Positions 1-10,055 of a DNA stretch of 43,049 bases are shown here, in pieces. The position numbers were made by a program, and so were the translations under genes. Position 1 is the stretch's first letter, and each line of letters starts with the position of its first letter. Source of the DNA: DMER64 sp041654355 (GTDB lineage: Bacteria; Bacteroidota; Bacteroidia; Bacteroidales; UBA932); the NCBI GenBank assembly GCA_041654355.1, contig JBAZDQ010000014.1:1-43049 (forward strand). The letters are read 5' to 3'. The notes below the pieces were generated by a model. It was given only the letters and a program-made list of their open reading frames with translations. It was not told the DNA's origin and ran no database searches.

Positions 1-3000
1 GAAAAGGCATCGTGGAATGGACGATGCACAATCACAAGATCGTTCTTTTACTGGTTGCTTTTTTGGTGGGACTGGGTATATATGCCCTGCCCAATATGCC
101 TAAAAAGGAATACCCGGACTTCACCATACGCAATGCCCTGGTCCTGGGAATTTACCCGGGAGCTTCTTCTGAGCAGGTAGAAGAAGAGCTGACCGTTCCT
201 CTTGAAAGGCACTTGCTGAGTTACAAGGAAGTCGACCGGGAAAATACGTATTCGCTGACCCGGGACGGCATGGTCTATTTTGTGATGGACCTGGTAGATT
301 CAGAAAAGAATCCGCGGGATTTCTACGCCAATCTGCGCCTGAACCTGGAAGACCTCAGGGTACAGCTTCCTCCGGGCGTGTTACCATTAATGGTTATCAG
401 CGAATTCGGAGAAACCTCGGCCATTTTGATCACCCTGGAAAGCGATTCCAAAACTTACACCCAGCTGGGGAAGATCATGGACCGCCTGGAAGGTCGTTTG
501 CGGACCCTGCCTATAGTGGCCAATCTGAAGCGCTACGGTCAACAGGAAGAGCAAATAAGTATTTACCTGGACAAGGAAAAACTGGCTGCCTACTCCCTGA
601 ATACGCAACAGATCATGATTCAGCTGTTTGCCGGAGGACTGATCACTTCATCGGGCAATATTACATCCATGGGGGATGTGATCCCCATACACCTGAACAA
701 TGCCTATACCAGTGAACAGGAGATCCTGGAGCAGCCCGTTTATTTTGACGGATCAGGGAATGTGCTGCGTGTTAAGGATATAGGGCGGATAGTGAGGGAA
801 TATCCCGAACCCCTCAGTTATATAACCAATAACGGCAAGAAGTGCCTCCTTTTGTCCATGGAAATGAGCAAAGGATTTAATATGGTCGAACTCGGAAAAC
901 AGGTGGACCTTATCCTGAAAGATTTTGAATCGGAACTCCCTTCGGATGTCAGCGTATTCAGGATCGCCGATCAACCGAAAGTAGTGGCGGATTCCGTGTA
1001 TTCGTTTCTCAAGGAAATGCTTACGGCCATACTGGCGGTCATTGCCGTGATGATAGTGATGCTTCCCCTAAGGGTGGCTTCCGTTGCCGCAACAGCCATC
1101 CCCATAACCATATTTATTTCCATTGGCATCATGTATGTCATAGGTTTTGAGATTAATACCGTAACACTGGCTTCTCTTTTGGTCGTTTTAGGTATGGTTG
1201 TGGATGACAGCATTGTGGTCATAGACAATTACATGACATTCCTGGATCAGGGCATGAGCCGTTGGAAAGCTTCTATCAAAGCGGCCAGTTCCTATTTTCG
1301 TTCAGTCTTTTCAGCCACACTGGCCATAAGTGTTACTTTTTTCCCGTTCTATTTCACATTTCCTGAAAACTTCGTGGAATTCATTTTCATGGCGCCATGG
1401 GCCATTTCTATTTCCCTGATGGTCTCTCTGGCTATTGCCATGCTTTATATACCTTATTTTCAGTATTTTACAATACGAAAAGGATTAAAACACGTAGTTG
1501 AAAAGCAACGAAAGAAAAGTAAAAGAGGAATATCTATCCTGGAAATATTCGGGGTCTTCTACGAAAAAACCTTGCGGAAAGCTTTTGCACACCCTGTATG
1601 GGTAATTGTGGTTATAATTTTGTTCCTGGTCTTGCCTTTCTTTGTGTACCTGCAACTGCCAAAACGCCTCATGCCTATGGCAGACAGGAACCAGTTTGTG
1701 GTAGAGATCTACCTGCCTTTCGGATCTGCACTTGAAGACACAGAAAAGGTTTCGGATTCCCTGCGTATAATGATTCAACAGGATGAACGTGTATTGGCCG
1801 TTACTTCTTTCATTGGAGCCAGTGCTCCCAGGTTTCAGGCCTCTTATACTCCCCAGATCCCGGGATCTCATTTTGGGCAGTTTATAGTCAACACTCCGTC
1901 ATCCAAGGTAACCGAACAACTGGTTGCTGAATATCAAAAGAAATACATACACTATTTCCCGGGAACGTATGTTCGTGTAAAACAACTGGATTACTCCATG
2001 CTTGCTGCCAACGAGGTGGAAGTGCGCTTGATAGGAGAGGACAAGCCGGCAATGATGCACCTGGGAGATTCCCTGTCAAAAGAATTGAGTAAGATACCGT
2101 ATATAGCCAGTGTACGTTCAGATTTTGGAGGGATGCAATACGGGGTTGATGTACAGGTAGATGCCACCAAAGCGGCACGGGTGGGAATCAGTCCCGGATA
2201 CCTTTCGTTGAATCTGGCCTCCAGGTATTCCGGTGTGCCCGTCACGTCTGTCCTTACTGACGGCAAAACCGTTCCGGTAGTTATCCGGACCCAAGAAGAC
2301 GAACGATCTCCGGATATTGCAAGCCTGGGTGATGAATACGTACAGGGCATGATCCCGGGGGTAAGTGTCCCCTTGAGACAGATCGCCCGTCTGGAACCCG
2401 AATGGAATATATCACAGATTGTAAGAAGAAACGGCTATCCCACGCTTACACTCATGATGGATCTGGATTACGGCAAAATATCAACCGATGTCTTTGATCA
2501 GGTGAAGGAAGTTATGGACAATACAACCATGCCCGATGGTATCCGTTATCAGTACGGTGGCACCTACCATGCAGACAAGTCCCTGATGCCCGGTATTTTA
2601 CAGGGAGTAGCCATAGCTGTTCTCATGATCTTTTTGATCCTGTTGTTCCACTTCAAAAAAGTATCCCTGGCATTCCTGGTAATGGGATCCACTACATTGA
2701 GTATTTTAGGTGCCTTTGTCGGTACCTGGATCCTGGGTCTGCCAGTTAGTATGACCACATTCCTGGGTTTGGTAACCCTGATAGGTCTTGTGGTCCGGAA
2801 CGGGATCATTATGTTCGATTATGCCGAGTTGTTGCGTTCTGAAGGATCATCTGTTAAAGAAGCGGCTTTCAGAGCGGGATGCAGGCGTATAAGGCCTATT
2901 TTCCAGACGTCTTCGTCTACTGCCGTAGCGGTTATTCCCATGCTTATAGTGAACGATTCCCTCTGGGCTCCCATGGCCGCTACCATATGTTTTGGGATCA

Positions 3001-3110
3001 TTACCTCCATGTTCTTTGTTTCGGTTTTCATGCCGGTAATTTACTGGTTGTTGTACCGGAAACAGGATAAGGCCCGGTCTATTAGCGAACCTGAAAAACT
3101 GACGTTGTAA
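1..3110 (+). CDS. RND efflux permease, AcrB-like, 5' end cut by window
   Basis: Inner-membrane proton-driven RND pump subunit that would export hydrophobic compounds through a periplasmic adaptor and the TolC-like protein encoded next. The readable frame has a GTG at 12, but it stays open to the left edge (K-G-I-V-E-W) and the family usually starts just before this point, so the true start is probably a few codons outside the window. Seen: first membrane helix at about residues 8-27 (counted from the GTG), then the periplasmic motif NMPKKEYPDF. The proton-relay helix GMVVDDSIVVIDNY carries the conserved Asp pair at about 398/399. A second half repeats the plan, with helices near 860-1020. At about 1032 residues it is normal full length. 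The stop overlaps the next ATG by one base (TAATG), implying translational coupling. An adaptor (HlyD-type) gene is expected upstream, outside the window. Substrate cannot be told. Confidence 0.93.
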   Translation, partial: KGIVEWTMHNHKIVLLLVAFLVGLGIYALPNMPKKEYPDFTIRNALVLGIYPGASSEQVEEELTVPLERHLLSYKEVDRENTYSLTRDGMVYFVMDLVDSEKNPRDFYANLRLNLEDLRVQLPPGVLPLMVISEFGETSAILITLESDSKTYTQLGKIMDRLEGRLRTLPIVANLKRYGQQEEQISIYLDKEKLAAYSLNTQQIMIQLFAGGLITSSGNITSMGDVIPIHLNNAYTSEQEILEQPVYFDGSGNVLRVKDIGRIVREYPEPLSYITNNGKKCLLLSMEMSKGFNMVELGKQVDLILKDFESELPSDVSVFRIADQPKVVADSVYSFLKEMLTAILAVIAVMIVMLPLRVASVAATAIPITIFISIGIMYVIGFEINTVTLASLLVVLGMVVDDSIVVIDNYMTFLDQGMSRWKASIKAASSYFRSVFSATLAISVTFFPFYFTFPENFVEFIFMAPWAISISLMVSLAIAMLYIPYFQYFTIRKGLKHVVEKQRKKSKRGISILEIFGVFYEKTLRKAFAHPVWVIVVIILFLVLPFFVYLQLPKRLMPMADRNQFVVEIYLPFGSALEDTEKVSDSLRIMIQQDERVLAVTSFIGASAPRFQASYTPQIPGSHFGQFIVNTPSSKVTEQLVAEYQKKYIHYFPGTYVRVKQLDYSMLAANEVEVRLIGEDKPAMMHLGDSLSKELSKIPYIASVRSDFGGMQYGVDVQVDATKAARVGISPGYLSLNLASRYSGVPVTSVLTDGKTVPVVIRTQEDERSPDIASLGDEYVQGMIPGVSVPLRQIARLEPEWNISQIVRRNGYPTLTLMMDLDYGKISTDVFDQVKEVMDNTTMPDGIRYQYGGTYHADKSLMPGILQGVAIAVLMIFLILLFHFKKVSLAFLVMGSTTLSILGAFVGTWILGLPVSMTTFLGLVTLIGLVVRNGIIMFDYAELLRSEGSSVKEAAFRAGCRRIRPIFQTSSSTAVAVIPMLIVNDSLWAPMAATICFGIITSMFFVSVFMPVIYWLLYRKQDKARSISEPEKLTL

Positions 3111-4390
3111 TGAAGAAGATCTTTTATTTGGTATTTGCTTTCGGCCTTTTTACTGCCGGACCGCTGGCTTCGCAACCTTATACATTGAAAGATTGCAGGC
3201 AAATGGCTCTGGAAAACAATGCCCGGATACAAGACATGAAACTGGGAGAGCAGATATCACTCCAAATGAAAAAACAGGCACTGACCTATTTTTTCCCCAA
3301 CGTATCTGCGTTCGGGATGGGATTTCAGGCAAGCAACCCTATAATGTCCATTGACATGGGAATGCTGGGAAGCATGGAATTACTCAAAGACGGTATCCTG
3401 GTAAGTGCCACGGCCATCCAACCTGTATTCATGGGAGGTAAGATCTTCTATTCTACAAAACTGGCCGATCTGGGGATTCGTTCCAGTGAACTATTTACGC
3501 AAAGAACCGTGGACGAGGTTCTGGAGAAAACCGAAGAGTATTACTGGCTTCTTTATTCATTATCGGAGAAACGAAAAACCGTCTCTTTAATGAAAAACGT
3601 ATTGGACTCCGTGGAAAAAGATGTGCAACAGGCTTACAATGCAGGTATCCTGGGTAGAAATGAAGTTCTTAAGGTAAAGCTGCAAAAGAATACGCTTGCG
3701 ACCAAAAACGTGGAATTGGAAAACGGGATCTACCTGGCGACGATGGCGCTGGCACGCGAGATAGGATTATCAGTAGATTCCCTTGACAATTTTGAAATCG
3801 CTCCTCCCGGAGATCTTGTATATGCCGATCCTATGGAATTTTACGTGGACCCGGCTTCTGTCATTGATCAGCGTACCGAATACCGTTTGCTGGATATGGG
3901 AGTTCAAGCGGCTGAACTACAAAAAAAGATCGAAAGAGCAGGTTATCTGCCTAAGATTGGTGTAGGTGCCATGTATTATTATGAAAACCTCCTGGACAAA
4001 GACAACTGGAACGGTGCTATAATGGCGGCTGTCCAGGTACCCATATCTGACTGGGCCCGGGGATCCTTTGCCATAAAACAAAAGAAATTGGAAGCAGACA
4101 GGGCACGTATTCAGAAAGAAGACGGCCGGCAACAATTGCTTATGCAGATCCGTCAGACATGGGGTTCATTCGTTGAATCTTATCAAAAATTACTGTTGGC
4201 CGAACTGGCCGTGGAAGAATCGGAAGAAAACGCCAGGTTGAATGAAGATTACTTCAAAGCTGGAACAGTCAGCCTGACTGAATTATTGGCTGCCAGGGCG
4301 TTCCTCCGGGAAAGTTACGATAAGAAAACCGATGCCGTAAAAGATTACCAAATGGCCAAAAGCCGTTACCTCCTGGTTACCGGACGCTGA
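3110..4390 (+). CDS. TolC-family outer membrane efflux protein
   Basis: Outer-membrane channel subunit of the tripartite pump whose permease is encoded just upstream (one-base overlap). It has a cleavable signal peptide (about residues 1-21, hydrophobic, ending near ASQ), then the family opening YTLKDCRQMALENNARIQ. Two long helical, Gln/Lys/Glu-rich stretches are separated by beta-strand segments, the usual TolC duplicated layout. The C-terminal half has the typical AGTVSLTELLAAR-like segment before the last helix. Length 426 residues is normal for the short Bacteroidota members. The gene ends nine bases from the end of the convergent gene at 4400, leaving no separate terminator region. Confidence 0.92.
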   Translation: MKKIFYLVFAFGLFTAGPLASQPYTLKDCRQMALENNARIQDMKLGEQISLQMKKQALTYFFPNVSAFGMGFQASNPIMSIDMGMLGSMELLKDGILVSATAIQPVFMGGKIFYSTKLADLGIRSSELFTQRTVDEVLEKTEEYYWLLYSLSEKRKTVSLMKNVLDSVEKDVQQAYNAGILGRNEVLKVKLQKNTLATKNVELENGIYLATMALAREIGLSVDSLDNFEIAPPGDLVYADPMEFYVDPASVIDQRTEYRLLDMGVQAAELQKKIERAGYLPKIGVGAMYYYENLLDKDNWNGAIMAAVQVPISDWARGSFAIKQKKLEADRARIQKEDGRQQLLMQIRQTWGSFVESYQKLLLAELAVEESEENARLNEDYFKAGTVSLTELLAARAFLRESYDKKTDAVKDYQMAKSRYLLVTGR

Positions 4391-4399
4391 GAACCCTCC

Positions 4400-6094
4400 T
4401 TATTTTACTACAAAATCAGTAGATACCGTGAAAGGATTTCCTTTCAGGTCAAGACCCTGTATCACTACCCGGAAAGTACCCGCGATCTCGGATGTGGTTG
4501 CATTCAGGGTAACAGACTGGTTAGCTCCCAGTTCCAAAACGGGGTTCCAATAAAGTGTGTGACGCAAATCGGGCAGACGGCTGTTCTCAGGCACCATACC
4601 TAAAGAACGGGGATTTTGTACCCCCCTGAATTCCTGTATACGCATGGACTCATCCAGGTCCAGTCCGGGATAATCTCCCTTGAAAGTCCTAAAGAAAATG
4701 ATCCCGTTGTAATAGATAGAACCGAAGGCATACCTGTCCGCATAGATAAGGATTTCTTTTACCTGATTCGGATCGTATTCATAGATCTTTTCGTGATCTT
4801 CAACCGGTATTCCGTCCAGCAGAACCAGGGGAGGCGTAGGGTCCTGTAAATAATAGGCAACTCCCGTTGCATCTCTGAGACGGACCTGCAGGTTGTGAGC
4901 CCCGTTATCGTTCCTGAAACGGGCTTCACGAATGAATTCAATGAGCACTTCGCCCATCGTGGGGAAACGGGTGTATTCATCCAGCTTGTAGACGATCCCT
5001 GTGTTTTCGAACAATAAATTGGCCGGCAGCCTTTTTTCCACAGCCAGTGTGTCCAGCCGGTAAGCCTGCGCTATCTGGACTCCCAGGCTGCGTCCCAGCA
5101 ACAATTCCTCCTGATTCCTGTCCAGGATCAATTGCGGGACCCAGTCTACCTGGGGATGCATGTAAACTGAATCCAATACCAGGTGGTATTTCTTATGGTT
5201 AAAGGAAGGCACGTAACTTACCAACGTTCCGTCACCGTAAAGATTTGAAGTAAAGAACCTTACTTTTCCGTTATCCCTTATTTCACCGGTAAAATATTGA
5301 ATATCCTTCCCGGCTATAGAAATATAAGACCCAAAACTCTCTACGTTCGTTACCGGCACATTGTCTTCATCCACAACATGACCGCGGATAATCTCCCCGG
5401 CGTAATCTACCTTCTCCAACGGAAAAGGTTTCAGGGGTTCGTTACGTGTACTGTCAACCGTTTCCATAATGGACGGATTGCGGTAATAATTCAGATCGTC
5501 CAGACGCGAAACCGAAATACTTGCCGAGATGGTTTCCGGCAGCGGATTCCGGAACGTTATCCTTACATTTGCCTTTGTGAGGTAACTTTTTTTATCCGTG
5601 GTAAGTGCAAATGCCTGTCCCGAGTTGTTGTTCCGGGAAGCGGAAACCGTTGTTACGGTATCGTCCGGGGTTCGGGTGCGAACGTTGTCGGAACGCAGCG
5701 ATGTCAGCGGATTGTAAACAGTAACAAACCCCGAATAAAAATTTTTTTCGCTTTCCGAGTACATATAACGGGTATAGCCTGTCAGACGATATATACCGGT
5801 AGGTAATGAAACGGGCAGATGTATTGATCCGTTTCCCCTGCCATGGTTCAGGGCAATTTTGGATTGAACCGGAGAACCCGACAGGTTTTGAAGTTCCAGG
5901 TAAGCCACAGCACTCACAGGGGAGGGAATTCCATTGACAGCATCGTAACAGAATGCAGATATCCATATCTCTTCACCAGCAAGATAACACGCTTTGTCGG
6001 TGCTCAGGTACAACCTTTCATGAAGCATATCCTCCTGTGCGTTAAGGGATATGGCAGGTATAATAATCAGTATTGCAATAAAGATGCGTCTCAT
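4400..6094 (-). CDS. secreted MG2-domain protein with plug-like domain
   Basis: Exported protein of unknown role, last gene of the 10774-to-4400 operon. ATG at 6094 was chosen because it gives a clean signal peptide (MRRIFIAILIIIPAISLNAQ). The longer frame to 6181 would overlap the upstream gene and bury that signal. The N-terminal part (about 25-135) resembles the alpha-2-macroglobulin MG2 beta-sandwich: LYLSTDKACYLAGEEIWISA and LPTGIYRLTGYTRYM are typical. A short CarboxypepD_reg-like stretch (GHVVDEDNVPV) follows. Near residues 440-500 there is a plug-like segment (PPLVLLDGIPV, then QVKEILIYADRYAFG) of the kind seen in TonB receptors, but no beta-barrel follows. The neighbours suggest a surface or periplasmic partner of the TonB receptor. 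The domain calls are by motif only. Confidence 0.75.
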   Translation of the reverse strand: MRRIFIAILIIIPAISLNAQEDMLHERLYLSTDKACYLAGEEIWISAFCYDAVNGIPSPVSAVAYLELQNLSGSPVQSKIALNHGRGNGSIHLPVSLPTGIYRLTGYTRYMYSESEKNFYSGFVTVYNPLTSLRSDNVRTRTPDDTVTTVSASRNNNSGQAFALTTDKKSYLTKANVRITFRNPLPETISASISVSRLDDLNYYRNPSIMETVDSTRNEPLKPFPLEKVDYAGEIIRGHVVDEDNVPVTNVESFGSYISIAGKDIQYFTGEIRDNGKVRFFTSNLYGDGTLVSYVPSFNHKKYHLVLDSVYMHPQVDWVPQLILDRNQEELLLGRSLGVQIAQAYRLDTLAVEKRLPANLLFENTGIVYKLDEYTRFPTMGEVLIEFIREARFRNDNGAHNLQVRLRDATGVAYYLQDPTPPLVLLDGIPVEDHEKIYEYDPNQVKEILIYADRYAFGSIYYNGIIFFRTFKGDYPGLDLDESMRIQEFRGVQNPRSLGMVPENSRLPDLRHTLYWNPVLELGANQSVTLNATTSEIAGTFRVVIQGLDLKGNPFTVSTDFVVK

Positions 6095-6105
6095 AATCGT
6101 AATTT

Positions 6106-7293
6106 TCAGAACCAAGGCCACTGAACGGGCCAGAAAACGGGAACGATTGGGATTCCTCCCTTGCTTCTGCAATCGATGCAACGTGTCAGATTCCAGTGAC
6201 TGACAGCCATCTGTGCATCTATCATATGGGGAGAATATCCCATTGAATGAAGCTCAATCAGGCTGGATATATCGGACTCCAGCGACATGAGCGTATCTTC
6301 GGGCATGGGTTCCCGTATGTAACCCGGCAGTCCGGTACAGTCAATTAACAGTCTTTTTGTCACCGAATTGCAAACAGAAACAAAACCTACGGCCCGCGTA
6401 TCCGGATCGGTCACACAATGAACATTCCCGCTGATCTCATTAGGCTGGGGAGAGAAAAGGTCTCCTATGTCGTTTGAATTCTTACGCATATTTTCCAGGT
6501 AGTTGTAAGCATCGCTGTCCAGTACCGTTTGTGTTACTTCTATAATATAATGTTGGGTTATGCGTATATCCCGGAAATTGATGGTATGAATTTCCAGGTC
6601 CCTGATGCGGTCTTCGGATAAAGCTGAAGTTTCTTTCAGTATAATTTCTGAAGATTGTTGGCTGTTCCAGCAACGGTGATTCCAGGGTCTTTTGTTTTCC
6701 GTGCTTTTTACTTCAAATATGTCAAAATAGGTATAGGCAGCCAATTGGGATACGTAATCCCAGGTTTCCGTGAATTTCCAGTTGTAATGCTTGGACTGTC
6801 CCGTTACATCATACGAATTGACGTAAACGGACAGTTTTTCAGCCAGGGTATCAACCACATAATGCAATTCCATATTGCTACTGTGCCGGGCTTTCCTCAT
6901 GTCTGATTCATACGTGTTCCCGTCCAGTGATTTTACTACTAGCTGGTATTCCAATTCCTGATCCGGCTCCTGAGCGGAAAAATCAAAAAGGTATTCCCCT
7001 TCGGCGGTACGGTTGTAAGGCTGGTACATGTTTCCCTGGTCGTCACGTACGTATACAGTGGCATTTCTTTCGTATTTCACAGTCCGCTGTCCGGATTGAA
7101 AAGTGGAGATCGGGGCACTCCTGGAAATATGGATCGTGAAAGGCCCGGTCAGTGATATATTCCCTTCCACAACAATGATATCTTCCAGATTGACCAATTC
7201 TTCCGGTTCATAGGGAACAATGCAGGAGACGGCTATCAGGGCCGGAATGATCATTCCCGTAAGTTTTACCAGGTATTTCATAAGGTGTGGCAT
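6106..7293 (-). CDS. DUF4249-family outer membrane lipoprotein
   Basis: Lipoprotein of the DUF4249 family, typically encoded with a TonB-dependent receptor in Bacteroidota; ligand unknown. A short hydrophobic signal ends in a lipobox (IAVSC). Right after it comes the family pattern C-x-V-P-Y-E-P-E-x-L-V-N, then LEDIIVVEGNISLTGPFTIHISRSAPI, the first beta-sandwich strands. The start at 7293 overlaps the receptor stop by one base (TAATG). A second ATG at 7281 (MKYLVKL) gives a more ordinary signal peptide with two lysines and could be the true start. At 395 residues the length fits the family. The gap to the MG2 gene downstream is 11 bases. It probably sits on the outer membrane with the receptor; whether it helps capture a ligand is inference. 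Confidence 0.85.
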   Translation of the reverse strand: MPHLMKYLVKLTGMIIPALIAVSCIVPYEPEELVNLEDIIVVEGNISLTGPFTIHISRSAPISTFQSGQRTVKYERNATVYVRDDQGNMYQPYNRTAEGEYLFDFSAQEPDQELEYQLVVKSLDGNTYESDMRKARHSSNMELHYVVDTLAEKLSVYVNSYDVTGQSKHYNWKFTETWDYVSQLAAYTYFDIFEVKSTENKRPWNHRCWNSQQSSEIILKETSALSEDRIRDLEIHTINFRDIRITQHYIIEVTQTVLDSDAYNYLENMRKNSNDIGDLFSPQPNEISGNVHCVTDPDTRAVGFVSVCNSVTKRLLIDCTGLPGYIREPMPEDTLMSLESDISSLIELHSMGYSPHMIDAQMAVSHWNLTRCIDCRSKGGIPIVPVFWPVQWPWF

Positions 7294-10055
7294 TAGAATC
7301 TGATGTTATAGGTAATGTACGGGATGGGACATCCGAAAATGGAAAGCATATACGAGTTAATGGTATTGTTTTCCGTACGGAAGAAAACAGAGTAGGGATT
7401 CTTTCTTCCGGTAACGTTGTATACTCCAAATGTAAAGGAGCTGTGAGTCAGCAGGGTAAGCTTATGAGAAGGTTCCACGTTAAAAGATATATCCAGACGG
7501 AAATAATCGGGAATACGATGACTGTTCCGGTCTCCATACATAAGCCTCCAGCCTCCGGCATAGTGATATGTACCCACAGGCATGGTTATGGGCCTGCCGG
7601 TACTGTAATCCAGATTCACAGAAAGACTGAAACGGTGTGTGAATTTGAAATTTCCCACCAATTTCAGATCGTGCGGTTTATCGTAAGGGGCCGGATACCA
7701 GTTTCCGTTGTTAACGGGCTTTAAAACACGAGGATCGTCCTGGCACAGTTCTGTACGCGAATAGGTATAAGAAAGCCAACCGTTTAAACGGCCCAGCGAA
7801 CGTTTAAGCATGACTTCCACACCGTATGCCCTCCCATGGGTCTCTATCACATCGGTTTCTATGTGATGGTTCATCAACAACCGGGCTGAGGAAGCATAAT
7901 CCAGGTAGCGGTCCATGTTTTTGTAATAACCTTCCACAGAAATCTCCAATGTGTTGTTCATTAGGTTTTTATATAAACCCATAGCAGCCTGCCAACCTTT
8001 TTGAGGCCTTATGTTGGCATCGGAAAGTTTCCAGATATCCGTGGGTGAGATCACCGTTGTATTGGATAACATATGTATGTTCTGGCGCATACTATTGAAT
8101 CCCGCTTTTACGGAAAAGTCGGAAGTAAACGCATACCGCATGGACAGGCGGAACTCGGGCCCGTGATAAGGAGCTACGGTTTTTCCACCGGCAACAGAAA
8201 CACTGTCTGTGATGGATTCAAGGGCACGGGGTACGTCGGGATCGTAAAGGTAGTAGTCTTTGGGTCCCAGTGCAGCAAAGTAACCGTAACGAAGCCCCAT
8301 TTCTACAGAAAACTCAGGTGTAATATCCCAGGTGTCAGTTATATACAAAGCCGTTTCTATAGCCTGTTCCCGTTGAAGCCGGTCCGGTACAACCAGCGAT
8401 TTGTCATCAAAGGGCAGGTAAGTCCCCGGGTCCAGGAAATAATAAAACGCATTAACTCCGTAATTCAGCTTATGTGAATCGCTTAACCGGGTGGTAAAAT
8501 CAGCTTTCAGACTGGTTTGTTGCAGGGAAAAAGCCATATCGTAAGCCATAGCACTATTGGTTGTATCCTGCGTATGGTAACTGTATTTATCGTATGCTCC
8601 GGAGAGTACCATATCTGTACGATCCGTCAATATACTTCTGAATCTTGCCGATGTGTTGATATTCTGGTAACGGTAAGATACATCCTTGTTAAAAGAGAAC
8701 CGGTCTCTTGAGAAGTAGCCGTTTACGAACAGCTGATTGTTCTGGTTAAAACGGTGTGAGATACCGGCATTCAGATCGTAAAAATTGGCCGTTCCGTCGT
8801 TATAGCCGCTTTCTTCGGGAATAATTCCCATTAACCAGTCAGAATAGGTAGTTCTTCCGGCCACAAGCACCGAAGTTCTGTCTTTTACGATAGGTCCTTC
8901 GAGCGTAAGTTTGGTCGTCAGAAGACCTATCCCGGCCGATCCGGTAAAACGATTTTTATTTCCTTCCCGGGAATTCACTTCCAGAACGGAAGATATTCTT
9001 CCTCCGTAACGTGCAGGTACAGAGCTTTTGTAAAGTTCCAGGTTGCTGATCACATCGTTATTGAACAGGGAGAAAAGTCCGAACAGATGGGAGGAATTGT
9101 ATATGGTCCCCTGGTTGAAAAGGATCAGGTTCTGGTCGGTAGCTCCTCCGCGTACGTTAAAACCTCCGGAGGCTTCGCCTACGGATTTCACGCCCGGCAG
9201 TGTCAGTACTGCTTTGATCACATCGGCTTCACCGAAAACCGTGGGGATATGACGGATCCGGTCTGCACGGACACGTTCCAGACCCAGTTTTACGTTGCGA
9301 ACGTTTTCCATTTTTTCCGCAGAAACCACGATTCCCTGCAAAGAGAAAACTTCCTCGGCAATGTTCAGATCCAGAGAACTGTCAGAAAAGATACGCAGGT
9401 AACGCCGGGAATCTTCATACCCGAAACCTTGTATCATGATGGTGTTGTATCCGCGCGGAATTGTAAGGGAATAGAAACCGTACGTATCGGACATGGCATA
9501 ATGCTGTTTGTCCTCTGAAAGAACGGTGATACCTGCTACAGGTTCCCCTGTCAGATGATCCCTCACGTATCCGGTCAGCAACACGTTACCTCCCTGATCC
9601 GATAATAACGGATCTCCCAGTGTGTATAACCGATTCTCTGAATCGGCTGTAAGCATACTGCCGTTTACCATCTGTGCCAGTTCCTTTTCGCTATGCAGAC
9701 CGTTTTCAAGCGAATCGGCAAAAAACGCATCGGGGATTGCAGTAGTCAAAGAGCCTTTGATAACGGCCCATTTATTCTTGCCAATATAGTTTAGGGAAAA
9801 GTCATTTTTTTGCAGTTCCCGGTTTAGCGCTTCCAGTACTTTATCCTGTGTTGCCTCCAGGCTCAGCAGCAACGTATCGGTCTGTACGGGTGCATAATAA
9901 AAGCGGTCGGGCGTATGGTTCTCCAGTGTATGAACAATGGAATCGAGTGTCACATAACGAAATCTGTAATTATCCTGTGACCATCCCGTTACCCGGCATG
10001 TCAACAACAAGAACACAATAATGGTGGTTTTGCCTGTGCTTCTTATTCCTTTCAT
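7293..10055 (-). CDS. TonB-dependent receptor with STN, CarboxypepD_reg and plug domains
   Basis: Outer-membrane, TonB-energised transporter of 920 residues. Domains in order: signal peptide (about 1-27, ending GWSQ); STN/secretin-like domain (about 30-105, with FYYAPVQTDTLLLSLEATQD); carboxypeptidase-regulatory-like beta-sandwich (about 155-235, TGYVRDHLTGEPVAGITVLS); plug (about 245-350, with FNVRGGATDQNLILFNQ); and a 22-strand-type barrel to the C-terminus, which ends in Phe as barrel proteins do. An STN domain normally signals to a FecR-type anti-sigma factor, but no sigma/FecR pair is in this window. It overlaps the preceding gene by four bases (ATGA) and the DUF4249 gene by one. The substrate cannot be told; the DUF4249 partner distinguishes it from SusCD glycan systems. 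Confidence 0.93.
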   Translation of the reverse strand: MKGIRSTGKTTIIVFLLLTCRVTGWSQDNYRFRYVTLDSIVHTLENHTPDRFYYAPVQTDTLLLSLEATQDKVLEALNRELQKNDFSLNYIGKNKWAVIKGSLTTAIPDAFFADSLENGLHSEKELAQMVNGSMLTADSENRLYTLGDPLLSDQGGNVLLTGYVRDHLTGEPVAGITVLSEDKQHYAMSDTYGFYSLTIPRGYNTIMIQGFGYEDSRRYLRIFSDSSLDLNIAEEVFSLQGIVVSAEKMENVRNVKLGLERVRADRIRHIPTVFGEADVIKAVLTLPGVKSVGEASGGFNVRGGATDQNLILFNQGTIYNSSHLFGLFSLFNNDVISNLELYKSSVPARYGGRISSVLEVNSREGNKNRFTGSAGIGLLTTKLTLEGPIVKDRTSVLVAGRTTYSDWLMGIIPEESGYNDGTANFYDLNAGISHRFNQNNQLFVNGYFSRDRFSFNKDVSYRYQNINTSARFRSILTDRTDMVLSGAYDKYSYHTQDTTNSAMAYDMAFSLQQTSLKADFTTRLSDSHKLNYGVNAFYYFLDPGTYLPFDDKSLVVPDRLQREQAIETALYITDTWDITPEFSVEMGLRYGYFAALGPKDYYLYDPDVPRALESITDSVSVAGGKTVAPYHGPEFRLSMRYAFTSDFSVKAGFNSMRQNIHMLSNTTVISPTDIWKLSDANIRPQKGWQAAMGLYKNLMNNTLEISVEGYYKNMDRYLDYASSARLLMNHHIETDVIETHGRAYGVEVMLKRSLGRLNGWLSYTYSRTELCQDDPRVLKPVNNGNWYPAPYDKPHDLKLVGNFKFTHRFSLSVNLDYSTGRPITMPVGTYHYAGGWRLMYGDRNSHRIPDYFRLDISFNVEPSHKLTLLTHSSFTFGVYNVTGRKNPYSVFFRTENNTINSYMLSIFGCPIPYITYNIRF

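Noticed and set aside
6095..6181. Upstream extension of the MG2 protein gene
   Set aside because: It would overlap the DUF4249 gene and place a basic stretch before a clear signal peptide that begins at 6094.
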